Shown here: positions 38,501 to 51,600 of the stretch, one piece after another | How positions within the stretch are numbered: the first letter of the stretch is position 1 | Layout of the letters: each line of letters opens with the position of its first letter | Notes under the pieces: model-generated | The model's input: only the letters and a program-made list of their open reading frames with translations | Databases searched by the model: none | Told to the model about the DNA's origin: nothing | NCBI RefSeq assembly: GCF_023091745.1 | Contig: NW_026292704.1 | Span: forward strand, 372,001 to 436,000 | Source of the DNA: Budorcas taxicolor | Lineage: Eukaryota > Chordata > Mammalia > Artiodactyla > Bovidae | Direction: 5' to 3' | DNA length: 64,000 nucleotides | Position numbers and translations under genes: made by a program

Positions 38501-39634
38501 GGGAGTCAGGCCTCGTCTCGAGTGGGGGCCTGCACGTGCGCTTTCCTCCCGAGCTGCAGCAGTAGTGTCACGCTTCCTGTCACGTGGATCAAGGGATCTG
38601 TGGATTTCCCTCGAGGCTGTCCCTCGAGGCTTTCCCACGAGGCTTTCCCACAGGGCTGTGCCACGTGCCACCTTGAGGTGAGTCGATCCTCGGCGTGAAA
38701 GACGAGCCGGTGAAGGGAAAAGAGGTTCCTCTGGAATGGACTGAGACATCTGGGGGACTCTTGGAATGGTGGCACGACCCTGGAGTTCCTCTCGCCGTTC
38801 CTGTTGAGAGGGCCTCCTCTTGAGATGCGACGGGAACGCCGGGAACTCTTTCCCGACGAAGCAGGGAAAGGATCCCTCATCTCGAGCTACGAGGCGGAAA
38901 CGGGGCTCCTCTGGATGTGGGCGGGACCCTCGTGATTCCTCTCGAGTGGAGACGGCTAGGTCGGGGAACTTCTTGATTTGCACCAAGGGTGTGAAGGACC
39001 CTTTCGAAGTTCCAGAGGTGAGGTGTGATCAGCCTCGAGACGCCTCAGCGGAAATGGGCCTCATCTCGCCTGGAGGGGAGAACCTCCTGGATTTTCTCGA
39101 GTTGCGGCAGGTCTTCTCGAGTTACGACGGGGATCTCAGGGACCCGCTCTGGTGGCCTCAGGAAAGGCGAGTCCCCATGCGAGTTGCTAGGGGACCTCTC
39201 GGGATTCCTCTCCCGTCCATGCCGGGGCCTCAGTCCTTGTGTGGAGTCGGGGCCGGAACCTGAGGATTCCTCTCCAGTGTTGCCATGGATCTTGGGGTGC
39301 TTCTGAGTCTCCCCAGGGGAGTCAGGCCTCGTCTCGAGTGGGGGCCTGCACGTGCGCTTTCCTCCCGAGCTGCAGCAGTAGTGTCACGCTTCCTGTCAGG
39401 TGGATCAAGGGATCTGTGGCTTTCCCTCGAGGCTGTCCCTCGAGGCTTTCCCACGAGGCTTTCCACAGGGCTGTGCCACGTGCCACCTTGGTGTGAGTCG
39501 ATCCTCGGCGTGAAAGACGAGCCGGTGAAGGGAAAAGAGGTTCCTCTGGAATGGACTGAGACATCTGGGGGACTCTTGGAATGGTGGCACGACCCTGGAG
39601 TTCCTCTCGCCGTTCCTGTTGAGAGGGCCTCCTC
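35556..39634 (+). repeat. 5-unit higher-order repeat, copy 2
   Basis: Second copy of the 4,080-bp block, 4,079 bp long because of one missing c near 39463. Private changes include ttttcctcgaggctatcc near 36157 and ctctgccacg near 36209 in the first unit, and gtggatttcc near 38601 in the fourth. It retains the five linked markers of copy 1. Its last unit (38820) also starts the dimer duplication that follows. Confidence 0.85.
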
Positions 39635-40450
39635 TTGAGATGCGACGGGAACGCCGGGAACTCTTTCCCGACGAAGCAGGGAAAGGATCCCTCATCTCGA
39701 GCTACGAGGCGGAAACGGGGCTCCTCTGGATGTGGGCGGGACCCTCGTGATTCCTCTCGAGTGGAGACGGCTAGGTCGGGGAACTTCTTGATTTGCACCA
39801 AGGGTGTGAAGGACCCTTTCGAAGTTCCAGAGGTGAGGTGTGATCAGCCTCGAGACGCCTCAGCGGAAATGGGCCTCATCTCGCCTGGAGGGGAGAACCT
39901 CCTGGATTTTCTCGAGTTGCGGCACGTCTTCTCGAGTTACGACGGGGACCTCAGGGACCCGCTCTGGTGGCCTCAGGAAAGGCCAGTCCCCATGCGAGTT
40001 GCTAGGGGACCTCTCGGGATTCCTCTCCCGTCCATGCCGGGGCCTCAGTCCTTGTGTGGAGTCGGGGCCGGAACCTGAGGATTCCTCTCCAGTGTTGCCA
40101 TGGATCTTGGGGTGCTTCTGAGTCTCCCCAGGGGAGTCAGGCCTCGTCTCGAGTGGGGGCCTGCACGTGCGCTTTTCCTCCCGAGCTGCAGCAGTAGTGT
40201 CACGCTTCCTGTCACGTGGATCAAGGGATCTTTGGTTTCCCTCGAGGCTGTCCCTCGAGGCTTTCCCACGAGGCTTTCCCACAGGGCTGTGCCACGTGCC
40301 ACCTTGGTGTGAGTCGATCCTCGGCGTGAAAGACGAGCCGCTGAAGGGAAAAGAGGTTCCTGTGGAATGGACTGAGACATCTGGGGGACTCTTGGAATGG
40401 TGGCACGACCCTGGAGTTCCTCTCGCCGTTCCTGTTGAGAGGGCCTCCTC
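38820..40450 (+). repeat. Satellite dimer, copy 1 of a tandem duplication
   Basis: Two units sharing markers with the next two: ggggatctcagg near 39130, ggcgagtcccc near 39168, tgtcaggtgg near 39395, gcggcacgtcttc near 39919 and ctttggtttccc near 40230. The last is a one-base deletion plus substitution, so its presence in both dimers argues for shared descent and against sequencing error. Confidence 0.8.
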
Positions 40451-42083
40451 TTGAGATGCGACGGGAACGCCGGGAACTCTTTCCCGACGAAGCAGGGAAA
40501 GGATCCCTCATCTCGAGCTACGAGGCGGAAACGGGGCTCCTCTGGATGTGGGCGGGGACCCTCGTGATTCCTCTCGAGTGGAGACGGCTAGGTCGGGGAA
40601 CTTCTTGATTTGCACCAAGGGTGTGAAGGACCCTTTCGAAGTTCCAGAGGTGAGGTGTGATCAGCCTCGAGACGCCTCAGCGGAAATGGGCCTCATCTCG
40701 CCTGGAGGGGAGAACCTCCTGGATTTTCTCGAGTTGCGGCAGGTCTTCTCGAGTTACGACGGGGATCTCAGGGACCCGCTCTGGTGGCCTCAGGAAAGGC
40801 GAGTCCCCATGCGAGTTGCTAGTGGACCTCTCGGGATTCCTCTCCCGTCCATGCCGGGGCCTCAGTCCTTGTGTGGAGTCGGGGCCGGAACCTGCGGATT
40901 CCTCTCCAGTGTTGCCATGGATCTTGGGGTGCTTCTGAGTCTCCCCAGGGGAGTCAGGCCTCGTCTCGAGTGGGGGCCTGCACGTGCGCTTTCCTCCCGA
41001 GCTGCAGCAGTAGTGTCACGCTTCCTGTCAGGTGGATCAAGGGATCTGTGGCTTTCCCTCGAGGCTGTCCCTCGAGGCTTTCCCACGAGGCTTTCCCACA
41101 GGGCTGTGCCACGTGCCACCTTGGTGTGAGTCGATCCTCGGCGTGAAAGACGAGCCGGTGAAGGGAAAAGAGGTTCCTCTGGAATGGACTGAGACATCTG
41201 GGGGACTCTTGGAATGGTGGCACGACCCTGGAGTTCCTCTCGCCGTTCCTGTTGAGAGGGCCTCCTCTTGAGATGCGACGGGAACGCCGGGAACTCTTTC
41301 CCGACGAAGCAGGGAAAGGATCCCTCATCTCGAGCTACGAGGCGGAAACGGGGCTCCTCTGGATGTGGGCGGGACCCTCGTGATTCCTCTCGAGTGGAGA
41401 CGGCTAGGTCGGGGGAACTTCTTGATTTGCACCAAGGGTGTGAAGGACCCTTTCGAAGTTCCAGAGGTGAGGTGTGATCAGCCTCGAGACGCCTCAGCGG
41501 AAATGGGCCTCATCTCGCCTGGAGGGGAGAACCTCCTGGATTTTCTCGAGTTGCGGCACGTCTTCTCGAGTTACGACGGGGACCTCAGGGACCCGCTCTG
41601 GTGGCCTCAGGAAAGGCCAGTCCCCATGCGAGTTGCTAGGGGACCTCTCGGGATTCCTCTCCCGTCCATGCCGGGGCCTCAGTCCTTGTGTGGAGTCGGG
41701 GCCGGAACCTGAGGATTCCTCTCCAGTGTTGCCATGGATCTTGGGGTGCTTCTGAGTCTCCCCTGGGGAGTCAGGCCTCGTCTCGAGTGGGGGCCTGCAC
41801 GTGCGCTTTCCTCCCGAGCTGCAGCAGTAGTGTCACGCTTCCTGTCACGTGGATCAAGGGATCTTTGGTTTCCCTCGAGGCTGTCCCTCGAGGCTTTCCC
41901 ACGAGGCTTTCCCACAGGGCTGTGCCACGTGCCACCTTGGTGTGAGTCGATCCTCGGCGTGAAAGACGAGCCGGTGAAGGGAAAAGAGGTTCCTCTGGAA
42001 TGGACTGAGACATCTGGGGGACTCTTGGAATGGTGGCACGACCCTGGAGTTCCTCTCGCCGTTCCTGTTGAGAGGGCCTCCTC
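40451..42083 (+). repeat. Satellite dimer, copy 2
   Basis: This repeats the markers of the preceding dimer at an offset of about 1,632 bases (near 40762, 40799, 41028, 41553 and 41863). Its first unit differs from copy 1 by cctgcgg near 40892, gctagtgg near 40818 and an extra g near 40551. Its second unit has an extra g near 41411. Confidence 0.8.
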
Positions 42084-43715
42084 TTGAGATGCGACGGGAA
42101 CGCCGGGAACTCTTTCCCGACGAAGCAGGGAAAGGATCCCTCATCTCGAGCTACGAGGCGGAAACGGGGCTCCTCTGGATGTGGGCGGGACCCTCGTGAT
42201 TCCTCTCGAGTGGAGACGGCTAGGTCGGGGAACTTCTTGATTTGCACCAAGGGTGTGAAGGACCCTTTCGAAGTTCCAGAGGTGAGGTGTGATCAGCCTC
42301 GAGACGCCTCAGCGGAAATGGGCCTCATCTCGCCTGGAGGGGAGAACCTCCTGGATTTTCTCGAGTTGCGGCAGGTCTTCTCGAGTTACGACGGGGACCT
42401 CAGGGACCCGCTCTGGTGGCCTCAGGAAAGGCCAGTCCCCATGCGAGTTGCTAGGGGACCTCTCGGGATTCCTCTCCCGTCCATGCCGGGGCCTCAGTCC
42501 TTGTGTGGAGTCGGGGCCGGAACCTGAGGATTCCTCTGCAGTGTTGCCATGGATCTTGGGGTGCTTCTGAGTCTCCCCAGGGGAGTCAGGCCTCGTCTCG
42601 AGTGGGGGCATGCACGTGCGCTTTCCTCCCGAGCTGCAGCAGTAGTGTCACGCTTCCTGTCAGGTGGATCAAGGGATCTGTGGCTTTCCCTCGAGGCTGT
42701 CCCTCGAGGCTTTCCCACGAGGCTTTCCCACAGGGCTGTGCCACGTGCCACCTTGGTGTGAGTCGATCCTCGGCGTGAAAGACGAGCCGGTGAAGGGTGA
42801 AGAGGTTCCTCTGGAATGGACTGAGATATCTGGGGGACTCTTGGAATGGTGGCACGACCCTGGAGTTCCTCTCGCCGTTCCTGTTGAGAGGGCCTCCTCT
42901 TGAGATGCGACGGGAACGCCGGGAACTCTTTCCCGACGAAGCAGGGAAAGGATCCCTCATCTCGAGCTACGAGGCGGAAACGGGGCTCCTCTGGATGTGG
43001 GCGGGACCCTCGTGATTCCTCTCGAGTGGAGACGGCTAGGTCGGGGAACTTCTTGATTTGCACCAAGGGTGTGAAGGACCCTTTCGAAGTTCCAGAGGTG
43101 AGGTGTGATCAGCCTCGAGACGCCTCAGCGGAAATGGGCCTCATCTCGCCTGGAGGGGAGAACCTCCTGGATTTTCTCGAGTTGCGGCAGGTCTTCTCGA
43201 GTTACGACGGGGGACCTCAGGGACCCGCTCTGGTGGCCTCAGGAAAGGCCAGTCCCCATGCGAGTTGCTAGGGGAACTCTCGGGATTCCTCTCCCGTCCA
43301 TGTCGGGGCCTCAGTCCTTGTGTGGAGTCGGTGCCGGAACCTGAGGATTCCTCTCCAGTGTTGCCAAGGATCTTGTGGTGCTTCTGAGTCTCCCCAGGGG
43401 AGTCAGGCCTCGTCTCGAGTGGGGGCCTGCACGTGCGCTTTCCTCCCGTGCTGCAGCAGTAGTGTCACGCTTCCTGTCACGTGGATCAAGGGATCTGTGG
43501 CTTTCCCTCGAGGCTGTCCCTCGAGGCTTTCCCACGAGGCTTTCCCACAGGGCTGTGCACGTGCCACCTTGGTGTGAGTCGATCCTCGGCGTGAAAGACG
43601 AGCCGGTGAAGGGAAAAGAGGTTCCTCTGGAATGGACTGAGACATCTGGGGGACTCTTGGAATGGTGGCACGACCCTGGAGTTCCTCTCGCCGTTCCTGT
43701 TGAGAGGGCCTCCTC
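42084..43715 (+). repeat. Two monomers leading into the 6-5-unit higher-order block
   Basis: The unit at 42084 has gggcatgcacg near 42606, tgtcaggtgg near 42658, aagggtgaagagg near 42792 and gagatatc near 42825. It is close to the E' type of the next block apart from the caggtgg change. The unit at 42900 has ggggaactctcgg, ccatgtcggg and cccgtgctg, the D type. It also has an extra g near 43209 and a missing c near 43558. Confidence 0.8.
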
Positions 43716-46700
43716 TTGAGATGCGACGGGAACGCCGGGAACTCTTTCCCGACGAAGCAGGGAAAGGATCCCTCATCTCGAGCTACGAGGCGGAAACGGG
43801 GCTCCTCTGGATGTGGGCGGGACCCTCGTGATTCCTCTCGAGTGGAGACGGCCAGGTCGGGGAACTTCTTGATTTGCACCAAGGGTGTGAAGGACCCTTT
43901 CGAAGTTCCAGAGGTGAGGTGTGATCAGCCTCGAGACGCCTCAGCGGAAATGGGCCTCATCTCGCCTGGAGGGGAGAACCTCCTGGATTTTCTCGAGTTG
44001 CGGCAGCTCTTCTCGAGTTACGACGGGGACCTCAGGGACCCGCTCTGGTGGCCTCAGGAAAGGCCAGTCCCCATGCGAGTTGCTAGGGGACCTCACGGGA
44101 TTCCTCTCCCGTCCATGCCGGGGCCACAGTCCTTGTGTGGAGTCGGGGCCGGAACCTGAGGATTCCTCTCCAGTGTTGCCATGGATCTTGGGGTGCTTCT
44201 GAGTCTCCCCAGGGGAGTCAGGCCTCGTCTCGAGTGGGGGCATGCACGTGCGCTTTCCTCCCGAGCTGCAGCAGTAGTGTCACGCTTCCTGTCACGTGGA
44301 TCAAGGGATCTGTGGCTTTCCCTCGAGGCTGTCCCTCGAGGCTTTCCCACGAGGCTTTCCCACAGGGCTGTGCCACGTGCCACCTTGGTGTGAGTCGATC
44401 CTCGGCGTGAAAGACGAGCCGGTGAAGGGTGAAGAGGTTCCTCTGGAATGGACTGAGATATCTGGGGGACTCTTGGAATGGTGGCACGACCCTGGAGTTC
44501 CTCTCGCCGTTCCTGTTGAGAGGGCCTCCTCTTGAGATGCGACGGGAACGCCGGGAACTCTTTCCCGACGAAGCAGGGAAAGGATCCCTCATCTCGAGCT
44601 ACGAGGCGGAAACGGGGCTCCTCTGGATGTGGGCGGGACCCTCGTGATTCCTCTCGAGTGGAGACGGCTAGGTCGGGGAACTTCTTGATTTGCACCAAGG
44701 GTGTGAAGGACCCTTTCGAAGTTCCAGAGGTGAGGTGTGATCAGTCTCGAGACGCCTCAGCGGAAATGGGCCTCATCTCGCCTGGAGGGGAGAACCTCCT
44801 GGATTTTCTCGAGTTGCGGCAGGTCTTCTCGAGTTACGACGGGGACCTCAGGGACCCGCTCTGGTGGCCTCAGGAAAGGCCAGTCCCCATGCGAGTTGCT
44901 AGGGGACCTCTCGGGATTCCTCTCCCGTCCATGCCGGGGCCTCAGTCCTTGTGTGGAGTCGGGGCCGGAACCTGAGGATTCCTCTCCAGTGTTGCCATGG
45001 ATCTTGGGGTGCTTCTGAGTTTCCCCAGGGGAGTCAGGCCTCGTCTCGTGTGGGGGCCTGCACGTGCGCTTTCCTCCCGAGCTGCAGCAGTAGTGTCACG
45101 CTTCCTGTCACGTGGATCAAGGGATCTGTGGCTTTCCCTCGAGGCTGTCCCTCGAGGCTTTCCCACGAGGCTTTCCCACAGGGCTGTGCCACGTGCCACC
45201 TTGGTTTGAGTCGATCCTCGGCGTGAAAGACGAGCCGGTGAAGGGAAAAGAGGTTCCTCTGGAATGGACTGAGACATCTGGGGGACTCTTGGAATGGTGG
45301 CACGACCCTGGAGTTCCTCTCGCCGTTCCTGTTGAGAGGGCCTCCTCTTGAGATGCGACGGGAACGCCGGGAACTCTTTCCCGACGAAGCAGGGAAAGGA
45401 TCCCTCATCTCGAGCTACGAGGCGGAAACGGGGCTCCTCTGGATGTGGGCGGGACCCTCGTGATTCCTCTCGAGTGGAGACGGCTAGGTCGGGGAACTTC
45501 TTGATTTGCACCAAGGGTGTGAAGGACCCTTTCGAAGTTCCAGAGGTGAGGTGTGATCAGTCTCGAGACGCCTCAGCGGAAATGGGCCTCATCTCGCCTG
45601 GAGGGGAGAACCTCCTGGATTTTCTCGAGTTGCGGCAGGTCTTCTCGAGTTACGACGGGGACCTCAGGGACCCGCTCTGGTGGCCTCAGGAAAGGCCAGT
45701 CCCCATGCGAGTTGCTACGGGACCTCTCGGGATTCCTCTCCCGTCCATGCCGGGGCCTCAGTCCTTGTGTGGAGTCGGGGCCGGAACCTGAGGATTCCTC
45801 TCCAGTGTTGCCATGGATCTTGGGGTGCTTCTGAGTTTCCCCAGGGGAGTCAGGCCTCGTCTCGTGTGGGGGCCTGCACGTGCGCTTTCCTCCCGAGCTG
45901 CAGCAGTAGTGTCACGCTTCCTGTCACGTGGATCAAGGGATCTGTGGCTTTCCCTCGAGGCTGTCCCTCGAGGCTTTCCCACGAGGCTTTCCCACAGGGC
46001 TGTGCCACGTGCCACCTTGGTTTGAGTCGATCCTCGGCGTGAAAGACGAGCCGGTGAAGGGAAAAGAGGTTCCTCTGGAATGGACTGAGACATCTGGGGG
46101 ACTCTTGGAATGGTGGCACGACCCTGGAGTTCCTCTCGCCGTTCCTGTTGAGAGGACCTCCTCTTGAGATGCGACGGGAACGCCGGGAACTCTTTCCCGA
46201 CGAAGCAGGGAAAGGATCCCTCATCTAGAGCTACGAGGCGGAAACGGGGCTCCTCTGGATGTGGGCGGGACCATCGTGATTCCTCTCGAGTGGAGACGGC
46301 TAGGTCGGGGAACTTCTTGATTTGCACCAAGGGTGTGAAGGACCCTTTCGAAGTTCCAGAGGTGAGGTGTGATCAGCCTCGAGACGCCTCAGCGGAAATG
46401 GGCCTCATCTCGCTTGGAGGGGAGAACCTCCTGGATTTTCTCGAGTTGCGGCAGGTCTTCTCGAGTTATGACGGGGACCTCAGGGACCCGCTCTGGTGGC
46501 CTCAGGAAAGGCCAGTCCCCATGCGAGTTGCTAGGGGACCTCTCGGGATTCCTCTCCCGTCCATGCCGGGGCCTCAGTCCTTGTGTGGAGTCGGGGCCGG
46601 AACCTGAGGATTCCTCTCCAGTGTTGCCATGGATCTTGGGGTGCTTCTGAGTCTCCCCAGGGGAGTCAGGCCTCGTCTCGAGTGGGGGCCTGCACGTGCG

Positions 46701-48611
46701 CTTTCCTCCCGAGCTGCAGCAGTAGTGTCACGCTTCCTGTCACGTGGATCAAGGGATCTGTGGCTTTCCCTCGAGGCTGTCCCTCGAGGCTTTCCCACGA
46801 GGCTTTCCCACAGGGCTGTGCCACGTGCCACCTTGGTGTGAGTCTATCCTCGGCGTGAAAGACGAGCCGGTGAAGGGAAAAGAGGTTCCTCTGGAATGGA
46901 CTGAGACATCTGGGGGACTCTTGGAATGGTGGCACAACCCTGGAGTTCCTCTCGCCGTTCCTGTTGAGAGGGCCTCCTCTTGAGATGCGACGGGAACGCC
47001 GGGAACTCTTTCCCGACGAAGCAGGGAAAGGATCCCTCATCTCGAGCTACGAGGCGGAAACGGGGCTCCTCTGGATGTGGGCGGGACCCTCGTGATTCCT
47101 CTCGAGTGGAGACGGCTAGGTCGGGGAACTTCTTGATTTGCACCAAGGGTGTGAAGGACCCTTTCGAAGTTCCAGAGGTGAGGTGTGATCAGCCTCGAGA
47201 CGCCTCAGCGGAAATGGGCCTCATCTCGCCTGGAGGGGAGAACCTCCTGGATTTTCTCGAGTTGCGGCAGGTCTTCTCGAGTTACGACGGGGACCTCAGG
47301 GACCCGCTCTGGTGGCCTCAGGAAAGGCCAGTCCCCATGCGAGTTGCTAGGGGAACTCTCGGGATTCCTCTCCCGTCCATGTCGGGGCCTCAGTCCTTGT
47401 GTGGAGTCGGGGCCGGAACCTGAGGATTCCTCTCCAGTGTTGCCAAGGATCTTGGGGTGCTTCTGAGTCTCCCCAGGGGAGTCAGGCCTCGTCTCGAGTG
47501 GGGGCCTGCACGTGCGCTTTCCTCCCGTGCTGCAGCAGTAGTGTCACGCTTCCTGTCACGTGGATCAAGGGATCTGTGGCTTTCCCTCGAGGCTGTCCCT
47601 CGAGGCTTTCCCACGAGGCTTTCCCACAGGGCTGTGCCACGTGCCACCTTGGTGTGAGTCGATCCTCGGCGTGAAAGACGAGCCGGTGAAGGGAAAAGAG
47701 GTTCCTCTGGAATGGACTGAGACATCTGGGGGACTCTTGGAATGGTGGCACGACCCTGGAGTTCCTCTCGCCGTTCCTGTTGAGAGGGCCTCCTCTTGAG
47801 ATGCGACGGGAACGCCGGGAACTCTTTCCCGACGAAGCAGGGAAAGGATCCCTCATCTCGAGCTACGAGGCGGAAACGGGGCTCCTCTGGATGTGGGCGG
47901 GACCCTCGTGATTCCTCTCGAGTGGAGACGGCCAGGTCGGGGAACTTCTTGATTTGCACCAAGGGTGTGAAGGACCCTTTCGAAGTTCCAGAGGTGAGGT
48001 GTGATCAGCCTCGAGACGCCTCAGCGGAAATGGGCCTCATCTCGCCTGGAGGGGAGAACCTCCTGGATTTTCTCGAGTTGCGGCAGCTCTTCTCGAGTTA
48101 CGACGGGGACCTCAGGGACCCGCTCTGGTGGCCTCAGGAAAGGCCAGTCCCCATGCGAGTTGCTAGGGGACCTCTCGGGATTCCTCTCCCGTCCATGCCG
48201 GGGCCTCAGTCCTTGTGTGGAGTCGGGGCCGGAACCTGAGGATTCCTCTCCAGTGTTGCCATGGATCTTGGGGTGCTTCTGAGTCTCCCCAGGGGAGTCA
48301 GGCCTCGTCTCGAGTGGGGGCATGCACGTGCGCTTTCCTCCCGAGCTGCAGCAGTAGTGTCACGCTTCCTGTCACGTGGATCAAGGGATCTGTGGCTTTC
48401 CCTCGAGGCTGTCCCTCGAGGCTTTCCCACGAGGCTTTCCCACAGGGCTGTGCCACGTGCCACCTTGGTGTGAGTCGATCCTCGGCGTGAAAGACGAGCC
48501 GGTGAAGGGAAAAGAGGTTCCTCTGGAATGGACTGAGACATCTGGGGGACTCTTGGAATGGTGGCACGACCCTGGAGTTCCTCTCGCCGTTCCTGTTGAG
48601 AGGGCCTCCTC
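43716..48611 (+). repeat. 6-unit (4,896-bp) higher-order repeat: E', A, A', B, D, E
   Basis: Units by start: E' 43716 (ggccaggtcgg, cagctcttc, cctcacggg, ggccacagtcc, catgcacg, gggtgaagagg, gagatatc); A 44532 and A' 45348 (atcagtctcgag, gagtttcccc, ctcgtgtggg, ttggtttgag); B 46164 (catctagagc, ccatcgtgattcc, ctcgcttgg, gagttatgac, gagtctatcc, ggcacaaccc); D 46980 (ggggaactctc, ccatgtcggg, cccgtgctg); E 47796 (cagctcttc, catgcacg). All six are 816 bp. A' differs from A mainly in its right end (agaggacctcc). Confidence 0.85.
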
Positions 48612-51600
48612 TTGAGATGCGACGGGAACGCCGGGAACTCTTTCCCGACGAAGCAGGGAAAGGATCCCTCATCTCGAGCTACGAGGCGGAAACGGGGCTC
48701 CTCTGGATGTGGGCGGGACCCTCGTGATTCCTCTCGAGTGGAGACGGCCAGGTCGGGGAACTTCTTGATTTGCACCAAGGGTGTGAAGGACCCTTTCGAA
48801 GTTCCAGAGGTGAGGTGTGATCAGCCTCGAGACGCCTCAGCGGAAATGGGCCTCATCTCGCCTGGAGGGGAGAACCTCCTGGATTTTCTCGAGTTGCGGC
48901 AGCTCTTCTCGAGTTACGACGGGGACCTCAGGGACCCGCTCTGGTGGCCTCAGGAAAGGCCAGTCCCCATGCGAGTTGCTAGGGGACCTCACGGGATTCC
49001 TCTCCCGTCCATGCCGGGGCCACAGTCCTTGTGTGGAGTCGGGGCCGGAACCTGAGGATTCCTCTCCAGTGTTGCCATGGATCTTGGGGTGCTTCTGAGT
49101 CTCCCCAGGGGAGTCAGGCCTCGTCTCGAGTGGGGGCATGCACGTGCGCTTTCCTCCCGAGCTGCAGCAGTAGTGTCACGCTTCCTGTCACGTGGATCAA
49201 GGGATCTGTGGCTTTCCCTCGAGGCTGTCCCTCGAGGCTTTCCCACGAGGCTTTCCCACAGGGCTGTGCCACGTGCCACCTTGGTGTGAGTCGATCCTCG
49301 GCGTGAAAGACGAGCCGGTGAAGGGTGAAGAGGTTCCTCTGGAATGGACTGAGATATCTGGGGGACTCTTGGAATGGTGGCACGACCCTGGAGTTCCTCT
49401 CGCCGTTCCTGTTGAGAGGGCCTCCTCTTGAGATGCGACGGGAACGCCGGGAACTCTTTCCCGACGAAGCAGGGAAAGGATCCCTCATCTCGAGCTACGA
49501 GGCGGAAACGGGGCTCCTCTGGATGTGGGCGGGACCCTCGTGATTCCTCTCGAGTGGAGACGGCTAGGTCGGGGAACTTCTTGATTTGCACCAAGGGTGT
49601 GAAGGACCCTTTCGAAGTTCCAGAGGTGAGGTGTGATCAGTCTCGAGACGCCTCAGCGGAAATGGGCCTCATCTCGCCTGGAGGGGAGAACCTCCTGGAT
49701 TTTCTCGAGTTGCGGCAGGTCTTCTCGAGTTACGACGGGGACCTCAGGGACCCGCTCTGGTGGCCTCAGGAAAGGCCAGTCCCCATGCGAGTTGCTAGGG
49801 GACCTCTCGGGATTCCTCTCCCGTCCATGCCGGGGCCTCAGTCCTTGTGTGGAGTCGGGGCCGGAACCTGAGGATTCCTCTCCAGTGTTGCCATGGATCT
49901 TGGGGTGCTTCTGAGTTTCCCCAGGGGAGTCAGGCCTCGTCTCGTGTGGGGGCCTGCACGTGCGCTTTCCTCCCGAGCTGCAGCAGTAGTGTCACGCTTC
50001 CTGTCACGTGGATCAAGGGATCTGTGGCTTTCCCTCGAGGCTGTCCCTCGAGGCTTTCCCACGAGGCTTTCCCACAGGGCTGTGCCACGTGCCACCTTGG
50101 TTTGAGTCGATCCTCGGCGTGAAAGACGAGCCGGTGAAGGGAAAAGAGGTTCCTCTGGAATGGACTGAGACATCTGGGGGACTCTTGGAATGGTGGCACG
50201 ACCCTGGAGTTCCTCTCGCCGTTCCTGTTGAGAGGACCTCCTCTTGAGATGCGACGGGAACGCCGGGAACTCTTTCCCGACGAAGCAGGGAAAGGATCCC
50301 TCATCTAGAGCTACGAGGCGGAAACGGGGCTCCTCTGGATGTGGGCGGGACCATCGTGATTCCTCTCGAGTGGAGACGGCTAGGTCGGGGAACTTCTTGA
50401 TTTGCACCAAGGGTGTGAAGGACCCTTTCGAAGTTCCAGAGGTGAGGTGTGATCAGCCTCGAGACGCCTCAGCGGAAATGGGCCTCATCTCGCTTGGAGG
50501 GGAGAACCTCCTGGATTTTCTCGAGTTGCGGCAGGTCTTCTCGAGTTATGACGGGGACCTCAGGGACCCGCTCTGGTGGCCTCAGGAAAGGCCAGTCCCC
50601 ATGCGAGTTGCTAGGGGACCTCTCGGGATTCCTCTCCCGTCCATGCCGGGGCCTCAGTCCTTGTGTGGAGTCGGGGCCGGAACCTGAGGATTCCTCTCCA
50701 GTGTTGCCATGGATCTTGGGGTGCTTCTGAGTCTCCCCAGGGGAGTCAGGCCTCGTCTCGAGTGGGGGCCTGCACGTGCGCTTTCCTCCCGAGCTGCAGC
50801 AGTAGTGTCACGCTTCCTGTCACGTGGATCAAGGGATCTGTGGCTTTCCCTCGAGGCTGTCCCTCGAGGCTTTCCCACGAGGCTTTCCCACAGGGCTGTG
50901 CCACGTGCCACCTTGGTGTGAGTCTATCCTCGGCGTGAAAGACGAGCCGGTGAAGGGAAAAGAGGTTCCTCTGGAATGGACTGAGACATCTGGGGGACTC
51001 TTGGAATGGTGGCACAACCCTGGAGTTCCTCTCGCCGTTCCTGTTGAGAGGGCCTCCTCTTGAGATGCGACGGGAACGCCGGGAACTCTTTCCCGACGAA
51101 GCAGGGAAAGGATCCCTCATCTCGAGCTACGAGGCGGAAACGGGGCTCCTCTGGATGTGGGCGGGACCCTCGTGATTCCTCTCGAGTGGAGACGGCTAGG
51201 TCGGGGAACTTCTTGATTTGCACCAAGGGTGTGAAGGACCCTTTCGAAGTTCCAGAGGTGAGGTGTGATCAGCCTCGAGACGCCTCAGCGGAAATGGGCC
51301 TCATCTCGCCTGGAGGGGAGAACCTCCTGGATTTTCTCGAGTTGCGGCAGGTCTTCTCGAGTTACGACGGGGACCTCAGGGACCCGCTCTGGTGGCCTCA
51401 GGAAAGGCCAGTCCCCATGCGAGTTGCTAGGGGAACTCTCGGGATTCCTCTCCCGTCCATGTCGGGGCCTCAGTCCTTGTGTGGAGTCGGGGCCGGAACC
51501 TGAGGATTCCTCTCCAGTGTTGCCAAGATCTTGGGGTGCTTCTGAGTCTCCCCAGGGAGTCAGGCCTCGTCTCGAGTGGGGGCCTGCACGTGCGCTTTCC

